Part shown: positions 6,704-14,293 of the stretch, piece after piece
Position numbering within the stretch: the stretch's first letter is position 1
How the letters are laid out: each line of letters opens with the position of its first letter
The notes under the pieces: model-generated
Databases searched by the model: none
The model's input: the letters and a program-made list of their open reading frames with translations, nothing else
What the model was told of the DNA's origin: nothing
Position numbers and translations under genes: made by a program
Source: an uncultured Clostridia bacterium
GTDB taxonomy: Bacteria > Bacillota > Clostridia > TANB77 > CAG-508
DNA: 24,163 bases
NCBI GenBank assembly: GCA_934130975.1
Contig: CAKOYU010000019.1
Location: 1 to 24,163, forward strand
Direction of reading: 5' to 3'

Positions 6704-7399
6704 TTATATATCGCAATATGATATTACACATTTTCCATTTATATTTTCTATAGCAAATTCAACATTCTCTACTTCTTTTGCCCCATCAATTGCAATATTG
6801 TTGACTTTTGCTATATATCTAAGATCTGAATAATCTCCTTTTAATGTAATACTTTCTACTTTATATTCTAATCCTGTAGCTCCACCATCAAAATAATATA
6901 CTAAACCATTAACTTCTTTAAATCCTTTTGTACAATTCGTCTCAAACCATTCTTTAGTTACATAGTTTTCCATTGCTACTTTAAAATCTGACCATTTTAT
7001 GTTTGTTTTTTTATAATTATCATTATCGGGATCGTTATTAGGTTCTTCCTTCATTAAGTTTAATTTTTTTAACATCTCTGCTGGTGATCCTTCTCTAACT
7101 CCTATTAAATCTAAATATGATTGCAAAGAATTCTTTATTTCATTTTCTGAAAATCCTTTTTGTTCTTCTTTTACAGTATTGTCTGTTGAACTACTATTAC
7201 TATCTTCTTCTTTATCTTTTTTCGTTTCATTTACAGTCTCATCTTCAGTCTGGCTTACATTTTGTTCACCATTAGCACTGTTACTTTCCTTTTTAGAATT
7301 TGTATACATATATGTTCCACCTACTGAAACTAATGCCACAATTATAATTAATACGATTAATGTTAATATACTTACTTTTCCTTCTTTTTTATTTTCCAT
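6704..7399 (-). CDS. Membrane-anchored protein of unknown function, third gene of the ECF operon
   Basis: 231 residues. There is a short basic start, then one membrane helix at about 10-30, then a Ser/Asn/Glu/Lys-rich spacer (about 35-82) and a folded domain from about 83 to the end. That domain is predicted to be outside the cell. No known family was recognised. Two cysteines near the C-terminus (GKCVISYC) could pair. The start has AAGGGGG seven bases upstream. It follows the DUF4179-like gene by 22 bases, so it is probably co-transcribed and may be a target or accessory part of the sigma factor's stress response. Confidence 0.75.
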   Translation of the reverse strand: MENKKEGKVSILTLIVLIIIVALVSVGGTYMYTNSKKESNSANGEQNVSQTEDETVNETKKDKEEDSNSSSTDNTVKEEQKGFSENEIKNSLQSYLDLIGVREGSPAEMLKKLNLMKEEPNNDPDNDNYKKTNIKWSDFKVAMENYVTKEWFETNCTKGFKEVNGLVYYFDGGATGLEYKVESITLKGDYSDLRYIAKVNNIAIDGAKEVENVEFAIENINGKCVISYCDI

Positions 7400-7421
7400 T
7401 TTAATTCCCCCTTAAATTATA

Positions 7422-9083
7422 TTACTTAATATCCTCTGCAAATTTAAAAACTTGTTGGCCTTTACTATAATGTAATGTTCGTATACCTTTAACTTCTGAA
7501 AATAATAATTCATGTCTACTACCATCATTATAATTTAAAATTACTTTATCCCACGAATTTTCTTTTTTTAACGAAAATGTTCCAAAAGAAATTGTTTCGT
7601 TATTTGTATTTACTTCTTGAAACTTGCCATCACTATTTATTATAAGTTTTAACTCTTTATTTTCTTCGTGATTAACATTATAGGTTCTCCACCAGTCACC
7701 TACATATCTATCTCTTAAAACTGATGCTTCTCCTGTTATATAGCATTCATATACTGATTGTTGTGGTAATGAAATATGTGATAGTATTGTTTCTCCAAAC
7801 ACATTAGTTTGATACATTGTATATACTACATTTCCATTGTCATATGTCATTTTAATCATTGAATCACTCGCTTGCTCATATTTTCCTTTTAGTTGTTTCG
7901 AATCTGAAATTGAACTTTGAGTTTCCACGAATGTTCCATTTGCTTTAATATCTAATGAAATTGCTACTTCTTCTCCATATATATCAGATATTTTAGGTTC
8001 AGTACTATTTCCAGACATGTACGCTAATATCCAATTTCCTACAAATTTATTGTTTGCTATTTGTGCATCATTTGTCTGCTGATTTGTTGTTTCTTGTACT
8101 ACTTGATTTTTACTATTTTGTGTTTTATTTGTTGTATTTTTTGTATTTTTTTCAGTCTTGGCCTTTGATATAATAATTGGTTCATTTAGTTCAATCATTT
8201 CAAATTTTGACTTTTCATTGTCTTGATTTAATCTGAATGTTATTGTATTTTGGTAAATGTCAACTTTATTCATATCAAAATCAAATGTATTATCTGGTAT
8301 ATCTGCATAAGTAAATGTGGCTGTATATATTCCTGCACAATATTCTAAATTACTAATGTCTATACATGTTTTTCCAACCACTTCTCCTAAAAATTCTTTT
8401 AGTTCTGTTTCCGAAATTTTTTGTAGTGCTTCTTTTGAATCTTCTACCTCTATGGTTCTACTGTCTGTATCAATATTTATAGTTGTTATTTCTTCTGAAT
8501 TTGATTTATATATTTTTAAAGTTAGTTTATTTTGTGATAAATCATAATTCTTTAAGACTAGTTCTTCTGTATATGTTGATTCTCCATCTTGTTTTGAACT
8601 TAGTTGTGTGCATATTAATTTATTTTTCGAATTGTATACTTCATATTTTAGTGGCACTATATTTTCATCTTTTTCTAATTCTTTTTCTTTTACTTCCAAA
8701 ATTAGTTTGGTTTCTTTTTCTTTTATTTGTAATTTTTGAACCTGTAATGAAATATTCTCTGTTAATTTTATTATTTCATATGAAATTGTTATATCTCTGT
8801 CTGAAAGCAATTCTCTTTTGCTATTATAGATTGTTTCGTCTTTTGTTATTAAATATTTAACCATGAAAAATACATTTTCATATCCTTGATATGTTGCATA
8901 GATATTTCCTCCACTTACGATCATTACTAAACATGCTGCTGTTGCTACTATTTTAGCTATTGGTTGTTTTGGTTTCTGTACTAGATTCTTTGAATTGTTA
9001 AACAAACTATCTATTTTTTCTGGTATATGTCCATCCTTTATTTTAGATTTTATGTACAAATCTTTTTCTTCATCACTTATCAT
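7422..9083 (-). CDS. DUF4179-like anti-sigma factor with two C-terminal beta-type repeats
   Basis: 553 residues. A cytoplasmic N-terminus of about 40 residues could hold the sigma factor. One membrane helix (about 43-63) follows, then an extracellular part with a DUF4179/DUF5643-like region, an Asn/Thr/Lys-rich linker (about 306-345), and two similar units starting FVGNW (about 347) and YVGDWW (about 460). These resemble lipocalin-like domains. The start was moved to the second ATG: GGGAGG is eight bases before it but only two before the first. The gene overlaps the sigma gene by 11 bases, the usual arrangement for an ECF sigma and its membrane anti-sigma. The role is inferred from context and architecture. 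Confidence 0.8.
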   Translation of the reverse strand: MISDEEKDLYIKSKIKDGHIPEKIDSLFNNSKNLVQKPKQPIAKIVATAACLVMIVSGGNIYATYQGYENVFFMVKYLITKDETIYNSKRELLSDRDITISYEIIKLTENISLQVQKLQIKEKETKLILEVKEKELEKDENIVPLKYEVYNSKNKLICTQLSSKQDGESTYTEELVLKNYDLSQNKLTLKIYKSNSEEITTINIDTDSRTIEVEDSKEALQKISETELKEFLGEVVGKTCIDISNLEYCAGIYTATFTYADIPDNTFDFDMNKVDIYQNTITFRLNQDNEKSKFEMIELNEPIIISKAKTEKNTKNTTNKTQNSKNQVVQETTNQQTNDAQIANNKFVGNWILAYMSGNSTEPKISDIYGEEVAISLDIKANGTFVETQSSISDSKQLKGKYEQASDSMIKMTYDNGNVVYTMYQTNVFGETILSHISLPQQSVYECYITGEASVLRDRYVGDWWRTYNVNHEENKELKLIINSDGKFQEVNTNNETISFGTFSLKKENSWDKVILNYNDGSRHELLFSEVKGIRTLHYSKGQQVFKFAEDIK

Positions 9084-9600
9084 TTTCATTACCTCCCTTC
9101 TTTTTTAATATTTCATATAGTTTTTCCCTCGCTCTTGATAATCTTGATTTTACCGTACCTACTGGTATTTTGAGTATTTCACTTATTTCTTTAGTAGATA
9201 AATCATTATAATAGTATAATGTTGCAGTTAGTCGTAAATCTGGTTCTATTTGTTCTAATATTTTTACTAATTCATCTTCGCAATTATATATATCTTCTCT
9301 TGTTTCTTGAAAATTTTCTGCCATTTTACTAGTAATATCTACAACTTTTTTGTTTTTATCTAAGATATCATAACAACAATTTACTATTATTCTTCTACTC
9401 CACATATTAAATGCCTCTTTATTTTCTAATTTAGTTATATTTTTATACATTTTTATTAATGCTTCTTGTAGTGCATCATATGTGTCATCTTCATTTTTTA
9501 ATATTACTATTGCTGTTTTGTACATTGACTCTTTATTTTGTATTATTATTCTACTAAATGCCTCTTTGTTACCATTCATGGCTTTTTCTAAATCTGACAT
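9073..9600 (-). CDS. RNA polymerase sigma factor, ECF subfamily
   Basis: 175 residues with the two ECF domains. Region 2 includes DALQEALIKMYKNI near residue 44. Region 4 carries the helix-turn-helix LSTKEISEILKIPVGTVKSR followed by LSRAREKLYEIL. There is no C-terminal extension, so this is a short SigV/SigX/SigW-like factor held by a membrane anti-sigma. The first of two close ATGs touches the AAGGAGG, so the second (9600), with six bases of spacing, was chosen. An ECF-type promoter lies directly upstream, which suggests autoregulation. The inducing signal is unknown; cell-envelope stress is typical for this class. Confidence 0.93.
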   Translation of the reverse strand: MSDLEKAMNGNKEAFSRIIIQNKESMYKTAIVILKNEDDTYDALQEALIKMYKNITKLENKEAFNMWSRRIIVNCCYDILDKNKKVVDITSKMAENFQETREDIYNCEDELVKILEQIEPDLRLTATLYYYNDLSTKEISEILKIPVGTVKSRLSRAREKLYEILKKKGGNENDK

Positions 9601-9617
9601 TTTCATCCTCCTTATAT

Positions 9618-9646
9618 TATGACAACTTTTTTTATGTTTTGGTTCA
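9618..9646 (-). promoter_or_regulatory. Possible ECF-type, autoregulated promoter
   Basis: On the minus strand TGAACC (9641-9646) and TGTCATA (9618-9624) are separated by 16 bases, close to the ECF pattern GAAC-N16-CGTC/TGTC. The predicted start would fall within or just before the ribosome binding site (9607-9613), giving a very short leader. That weakens the call. Confidence 0.4.
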
Positions 9647-9662
9647 TTTTTAATAAAAAAAT

Positions 9663-9688
9663 AAAGCCCATTTTTGAAAAAAGGCTCT
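9663..9688 (-). terminator. Terminator of the phosphatase/DnaJ/SDR operon
   Basis: On the minus strand AGAGCC (83-88 side) pairs with GGCTTT with one G-U pair, extended inward by a T-run against an A-run. It is followed by ATTTTTTTATT. It starts a few bases after the SDR stop. Confidence 0.6.
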
Positions 9689-9693
9689 AAATG

Positions 9694-10437
9694 TTAAATT
9701 TTTCTTTTCTGCATATTATAGCAAATCTTTGCAACCAAATTGTTTGGCGCAATTTTAGCTCCAAATTTGGCTAATTTTATTTTCCATCCTGGTACTATAT
9801 AAAATTTTCCTTTTAACAATTTATCTGTTGTATATTTTGCTACATATTCACTACTTAAACCTTTTAGTGCAAATTGTACATCTGCAACTTTATTAAAATT
9901 GGTATCTACTGGTCCTGGACATAGAATGCTTATTTGTACTTTTGATTTTTCTTTTCTTAATTCTTCTCTGATTGCTTCTGAAAGTCTTACTACATATGCT
10001 TTTGTTGAATAATATGTTGCCATTAATGGTCCTGGCATAAAACCAGCTATTGAAGCTACATTTAAGATTTTTCCACTATTTCTTTTTTTCATGTCTTGTA
10101 AATATAATTTTGTTAAAACATGATATGCTACAATATTTGTGTTTATCATCTGCAATTCTTTATCTAAATTGGTTTTGTCAAAATATCCACAATCTCCAAA
10201 TCCTGCATTGTTTACAAGTATGTCAATATCTTTATATTGCTCATGTAATTCTTGGCAATTTTCTGGGTTAGAAATGTCCATACTTACTATTTCTACTTTT
10301 GTTTTTATTTCTTCTTTTACCTCATTTAATTTTTCTAAATCTCTTGCCACTAGAACTAAATCATATCCTTTTTTACTTAATTCTTTCGCAATATCTCTTC
10401 CTATTCCTGAAGAGGCTCCTGTTATTAATGCTTTCAT
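9694..10437 (-). CDS. Short-chain dehydrogenase/reductase (classical SDR)
   Basis: 247 residues, standard for classical SDRs. The Rossmann motif TGASSGIG is at 6-13 and NNAG at 76-79. Catalytic S129 is in NVASIAG, and Y142 with K146 are in TYYSTKAY. PGPVDTNF is at about 173. A conserved basic residue after the second strand (VARD) suggests preference for NADP(H). The substrate cannot be told from sequence. It is the last gene of an operon with the phosphatase and the DnaJ-like protein, 21 bases after the latter. AAAGGAAA precedes the ATG. Confidence 0.9.
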   Translation of the reverse strand: MKALITGASSGIGRDIAKELSKKGYDLVLVARDLEKLNEVKEEIKTKVEIVSMDISNPENCQELHEQYKDIDILVNNAGFGDCGYFDKTNLDKELQMINTNIVAYHVLTKLYLQDMKKRNSGKILNVASIAGFMPGPLMATYYSTKAYVVRLSEAIREELRKEKSKVQISILCPGPVDTNFNKVADVQFALKGLSSEYVAKYTTDKLLKGKFYIVPGWKIKLAKFGAKIAPNNLVAKICYNMQKRKI

Positions 10438-10458
10438 TTTTGATTTCCTTTCTTTTTA

Positions 10459-11130
10459 TTATATAGGGGTTGAAAACGTCTTTTTAAATATATTTATAAT
10501 TGCATGTATTACTAAGTTTTCTTCATATAATTGATTTACAAATTTTTTTACTATTGGAATTTGGTATATTATAAAAAGCATTAAGATCATTATACATATA
10601 CAACCTGCAAATTTTAGATAATATTTTAAATCATGTTTATATTTTATTGTATATCCTCTGTTTCTTAAATCTTGTTCATATGCATCATTATATGCTTGTG
10701 CTCTTGCTTGTTTGATATTTTCATACATTACTCTGCTCATTCTTGATATTGTATCATCATTTCTGGTATTAGTTTGATTATTATTTACCGTTTTATTTGT
10801 AACATTTGATCTATTATATTGTGCATTAATATTTTCTATTTGGGCTCTTAAATTTTGATTTTCTTGTACTAATCTGTTATATTCTTCTATTGATATTGTT
10901 GTTTCTTTTACTTGTTCATCATAATTTGATTTTTTAAAATCATCTGATAATACTGAATATGCTTCGTTTATCTCTTTCATTTTTTCTTCGTATTGACCAT
11001 TATTTTCTGAATCTTGCAAATCTGGATGATATTTTTTTACAAGTGTTTTATATGCTTTTTCTATTACTTCTGGTGATGCTTTTTTGTCTACTTCTAATAT
11101 TTCATAGTAATTTTTCACATTTTTCTCCAT
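10459..11130 (-). CDS. Membrane-anchored J-domain protein (DnaJ-like)
   Basis: 223 residues. The J domain is at about 6-72 with HPD at 35-37, the motif that triggers DnaK ATPase. A coiled, Asn-rich middle follows (about 80-135), then one membrane helix at about 170-188 (FAGCICIMILMLFIIYQ) and a short tail. It lacks the zinc-finger and substrate domains of true DnaJ, so it probably recruits DnaK to the membrane. The ATG is very close to AAAGAGA. A GTG four codons later has GGAG at seven bases and could be the real start. The upstream phosphatase gene ends six bases before it. Confidence 0.85.
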   Translation of the reverse strand: MEKNVKNYYEILEVDKKASPEVIEKAYKTLVKKYHPDLQDSENNGQYEEKMKEINEAYSVLSDDFKKSNYDEQVKETTISIEEYNRLVQENQNLRAQIENINAQYNRSNVTNKTVNNNQTNTRNDDTISRMSRVMYENIKQARAQAYNDAYEQDLRNRGYTIKYKHDLKYYLKFAGCICIMILMLFIIYQIPIVKKFVNQLYEENLVIHAIINIFKKTFSTPI

Positions 11131-11136
11131 TCTCTT

Positions 11137-11682
11137 TTATATTTCAGTCTCTATTATTTCACAGTTTTTCATCTCTATTTCTGATAAGTCTTTACTTTTT
11201 GGCATTCCATATAAATGTGCTTTTAATACTTTTGCAACTCCTCCGTGTGCTACAATAAGTATTGTTTTTCCTTCATATTTTTTCTTTATATCATCTAAAA
11301 AATCTAATATTCTTTTTTCAAAGTCATGTAAATTCTCTCCTTCTGGTATTTGATAGTTTAAATCATAGTTCCAAATTCTTTTTTCCATTTCATCTGTTAT
11401 TTCATGACCTTCTAATTTTCCTAATCTTCTTTCTCTTATTCTTTCATCTGTTATCATTTGTACGTTTTTATCTTTATTTATTATTTCTGCTGTTTGCATT
11501 GCTCTATGCATTGGCGAACATATTACAATATCATATTTAGCATTTTCTAATTCTTTTTTAGTTTGTTGTGCTTGTTCTATTCCTGTTAAGTTTAACTCTT
11601 TTTCAGTTCCTCCACCTTGCATTTTTCTTGCTAGGTTCCAGTCTGTTTGACCATGTCTTACATAATAAATTTTCATGTTCAA
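11137..11682 (-). CDS. Histidine phosphatase family protein (phosphoglycerate-mutase-like)
   Basis: 181 residues, one domain. The phospho-histidine motif RHGQT is at 9-13 (H10). R60 is in SPMHRAMQTA, an acidic residue is near E84, and the second histidine is H146 in VAHGG. It resembles the small broad phosphatases (PhoE/GpmB/CobC type); the substrate is unknown. The start given is a TTG six bases from AGAGGAG. An ATG two codons later gives the more usual MKIYYVRHG start but lies 12 bases from that site. It is the first gene of a three-gene operon. Confidence 0.88.
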   Translation of the reverse strand: MNMKIYYVRHGQTDWNLARKMQGGGTEKELNLTGIEQAQQTKKELENAKYDIVICSPMHRAMQTAEIINKDKNVQMITDERIRERRLGKLEGHEITDEMEKRIWNYDLNYQIPEGENLHDFEKRILDFLDDIKKKYEGKTILIVAHGGVAKVLKAHLYGMPKSKDLSEIEMKNCEIIETEI

Positions 11683-11712
11683 TCACATCTCCTCTAATTT
11701 ATTATCCATTTA

Positions 11713-11740
11713 ATTATACCATTTATGCATTATTTTTCAA
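11713..11740 (-). promoter_or_regulatory. Promoter of the phosphatase/DnaJ/SDR operon
   Basis: On the minus strand, TTGAAA (11735-11740), 16 bases, then a perfect TATAAT (11713-11718), about 31 bases upstream of the first start codon. Confidence 0.65.
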
Positions 11741-11760
11741 TATTTTTGTAGAAATTTTTA

Positions 11761-11788
11761 AAGAGGTTCTTATTTCTAAGAACCTCTT
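11761..11788. terminator. Terminator of the GH13 gene
   Basis: A perfect 12-bp stem (11761-11772 with 11777-11788) has a 4-base loop. It lies 17 bases after the GH13 stop on the minus strand and is followed by TTTAAAAATTT. Confidence 0.8.
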
Positions 11789-11804
11789 GTGAAATGAAAC
11801 ACTA

Positions 11805-13673
11805 TTATTTTGTTTTTCTTACAGCAATTGCACCAAATGGACTTAATTCTTGTTTTGTACACCCCTTAAGTCTAGCAACAACTTCTCCATCTTTGTATTC
11901 TTCTGGTAAATCTACTTTAGTAATGTGGTGTGTTCTACTAACAATTACCATAATACCTTCGTTCTCATTATACCGTTCAACTACAAAGTTTTCTTGGTCA
12001 ATTTTTACTATTTTTTGTTCTGCTGTTCTCAAGAACTGGTTTTCTTTACGAATCTTTCCAAGTCCTCTAAAATACTTTAACAGGTCTTTATCTCTATGTC
12101 CCCATGGGTATGGAGCTCTGTTTGCAAGATTGCCAACTCCCTGAACTCCTACTTCATCCCCAGAGAAGATTGAAAAAATCCCCTGCAAAAATGTTAATGC
12201 AAAACAATATGATTTGAGTACCCTTTTACCACAGTGGTATTCATAAGAAGTCATTTGGTGTTGTTTAATCCATTCACAGTCACCATTGCCTCTAATCAAA
12301 TCCCACGCCCAATCTGCATACTCATTAAAAACATTGCATCCAAATATTTCAATAGCTCTTGAAATATCATGTGTTGATGTGAAATTCATAAGTGTTAAAA
12401 TCGTTCCATTAGGATATTCTGTACTAATAAATTTCAGTGTGCCACTCAATTTATTAACATCACAATATTTATAATATCTCATCACTGCATCTGTTAATCT
12501 ATAATTCATTAAAGAATGAATTCCTTTAGCATTTTTAAGATATCTTCTATCCATTGGATCTCTTTCCCACATCTCTGCAATAATAAAAGCATCTGGCTTA
12601 TTTCTGACTGATGCAGATTGAATATATTCAACAAATTCATCATCTAGTTCATCTGCTACATCAAGTCTAAGCCCATCAATTCCTAATGAAAACAAAAAGT
12701 CAATTACTCCACCAACTCCGCAAATAAATTTTCTCCAATGTTTAGAATTACAATTACATTTAGGCATATTAGGTTGATTCCACCAGAATTTAAATTCATG
12801 TTTTCCAAAATGACAATCTGTATCATAGAAATCACTATATGGTGATACTTGTCCTTTATATTCTGGAACTTTAGCAACTTGATATGCGCCAATACTATCA
12901 TAATGACCAAATTCATTGTAATAAATGCTATCATTACCCGTATGATCAAATACTACATCAAGAATAATTTTAATTCCATACTTATGTGCTTTTTCACACA
13001 TTTCCTTCATCATATCTGTTGTTCCTGCATATGGATCTACACTCTTGTAGTCTGCTGTATCATACCTATGATTAGATTGACTTTCAGAAATAGGACAAAG
13101 ATAAATAATATCTACTCCCAATTTTTTGAGATATTTCATTGTATCTGTAATGCCTTTTACATCTCCGCAATAAAAGTCTACACACCATTTTCCATCTTTA
13201 TTGGGTCCCACTACAGGTGGTTCAGTCCAATTTTCATGAATGTCTCTTCCTTTCATTTTTGGCTTTTCTAATCCTCGTGTTCTTTTATATCTATCCACAA
13301 AGATTTGATACATTATAGCACCTTTGGCCCAATCAGGCACATCAAAATTGACTGATAATTTCCAACATTCTTCATTTGTTACACTGTTGTCTCCACTGGT
13401 ATTTTCTTTTTTATAATACCGAAAATGATTGTTGGCATCAAATGAAAAATAATAATGATAAACTGCATATCTTGGCAATTCAATTGTTGTTTCAAAATAT
13501 GCCATATCATTTTCATTTTTCACATGTTGCATTGGATATACATTTTTCTGTTCTCTTGTTGTAATGTAAAACTTTACCCGTTCAATCCATCCTAATGCAA
13601 ATGGAATTTGAAGCAATATTTTATAAACTGCTCCATTTTCATTTTTTGATACTTTGATAATTTCATGTTTCAT
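11805..13673 (-). CDS. GH13 alpha-glycosidase, neopullulanase/cyclomaltodextrinase-like
   Basis: 622 residues. An N-terminal beta-domain (about 1-110, CBM34-like) is followed by the catalytic barrel. GH13 regions: DVVFDH (239-244), GLRLDVAD with nucleophile D338, IIAEMWE with acid E367, and STHD with D436. MPKCN at 303-307 corresponds to the MPKLN/MPKIN motif of the neopullulanase subfamily. There is no signal peptide, so it probably works in the cytoplasm on imported maltodextrins or cyclodextrins, together with the malQ product. The start was set at the ATG with GAAGGGGG; an upstream in-frame ATG at 13721 lacks a ribosome binding site. Region IV has STHD rather than the common NHD. Confidence 0.9.
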   Translation of the reverse strand: MKHEIIKVSKNENGAVYKILLQIPFALGWIERVKFYITTREQKNVYPMQHVKNENDMAYFETTIELPRYAVYHYYFSFDANNHFRYYKKENTSGDNSVTNEECWKLSVNFDVPDWAKGAIMYQIFVDRYKRTRGLEKPKMKGRDIHENWTEPPVVGPNKDGKWCVDFYCGDVKGITDTMKYLKKLGVDIIYLCPISESQSNHRYDTADYKSVDPYAGTTDMMKEMCEKAHKYGIKIILDVVFDHTGNDSIYYNEFGHYDSIGAYQVAKVPEYKGQVSPYSDFYDTDCHFGKHEFKFWWNQPNMPKCNCNSKHWRKFICGVGGVIDFLFSLGIDGLRLDVADELDDEFVEYIQSASVRNKPDAFIIAEMWERDPMDRRYLKNAKGIHSLMNYRLTDAVMRYYKYCDVNKLSGTLKFISTEYPNGTILTLMNFTSTHDISRAIEIFGCNVFNEYADWAWDLIRGNGDCEWIKQHQMTSYEYHCGKRVLKSYCFALTFLQGIFSIFSGDEVGVQGVGNLANRAPYPWGHRDKDLLKYFRGLGKIRKENQFLRTAEQKIVKIDQENFVVERYNENEGIMVIVSRTHHITKVDLPEEYKDGEVVARLKGCTKQELSPFGAIAVRKTK

Positions 13674-13725
13674 ATCTTTTCCCCCTTCTAATTTTAGAAA
13701 AGTTATATTACATTGATACAATTAT

Positions 13726-13754
13726 AATTTATTACCTTTTATTGCTTTTGTCAA
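13726..13754 (-). promoter_or_regulatory. Possible promoter of the GH13 gene
   Basis: On the minus strand, a perfect TTGACA (13749-13754), overlapping the last codons of the upstream Nudix gene, is followed after 17 bases by TAAATT (13726-13731). A TATAAT at 13721-13726 is 22 bases away. No clear sugar-regulator operator was found. Confidence 0.45.
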
Positions 13755-14290
13755 GCTTTTTTGCTATATTGGCTCTTTTCTATTGCTAATTCAAAATCTT
13801 TTCTTACAAAATCTAGTCCAGAAATAATTTCTTCATTTTCTACCATTTCTAATAGCTCATTAATTGTTACCCATTTTGCTTCTGTTGCTTCATTATCTGG
13901 AAAAGTTACGTCTTCTGCCTTTATATCTGTTTTAAATAACCAGAAATCTTTAAATGCCCCTGAGCCATTATCTTCATCTTTTCTAATGTCTTTAAAAAAT
14001 ATTGCTTCTTTAGCTGAGAATTCTAATCCAATTTCTTCTTTTAATTCTCTTAAAATTGCTTGTAAACTAGTTTCTCCTGCTCTTACTCCTCCTCCTGAGA
14101 ATTCCCATTTTAATGGTGCTCTTTTCTTTTTCTCTGATCTTTTGGCTATTAGTATTTGTTTTTTTGAATTCATTATTACTGCTACTGTAATTAAGTGATA
14201 TTCTCCTTTTTGGAATTTATAGTTTTCTCTTTCTACTAATTTTCCAGTTTTATTTTTATTTTCGTCATATACGTCCCATAATTCTGTCAT
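13751..14290 (-). CDS. Nudix hydrolase (MutT/YfcD-like)
   Basis: 179 residues. The Nudix box at about 67-89 fits Gx5Ex7REUxEExGU exactly (G67, E73, R81-E82, E85-E86, G88). The N-terminus MTELWDVYDENKNKTG is the form seen in IPP-isomerase-like and YfcD-type Nudix proteins. The substrate is unknown; hydrolysis of a nucleoside diphosphate derivative is the family role. It is a close paralogue of the N-terminal half of the gene at 18135. It starts three bases after the sensor kinase stop, with AGGAGG inside the kinase end, so the two are made from one mRNA. Confidence 0.9.
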   Translation of the reverse strand: MTELWDVYDENKNKTGKLVERENYKFQKGEYHLITVAVIMNSKKQILIAKRSEKKKRAPLKWEFSGGGVRAGETSLQAILRELKEEIGLEFSAKEAIFFKDIRKDEDNGSGAFKDFWLFKTDIKAEDVTFPDNEATEAKWVTINELLEMVENEEIISGLDFVRKDFELAIEKSQYSKKA

Positions 14291-14293
14291 ATT

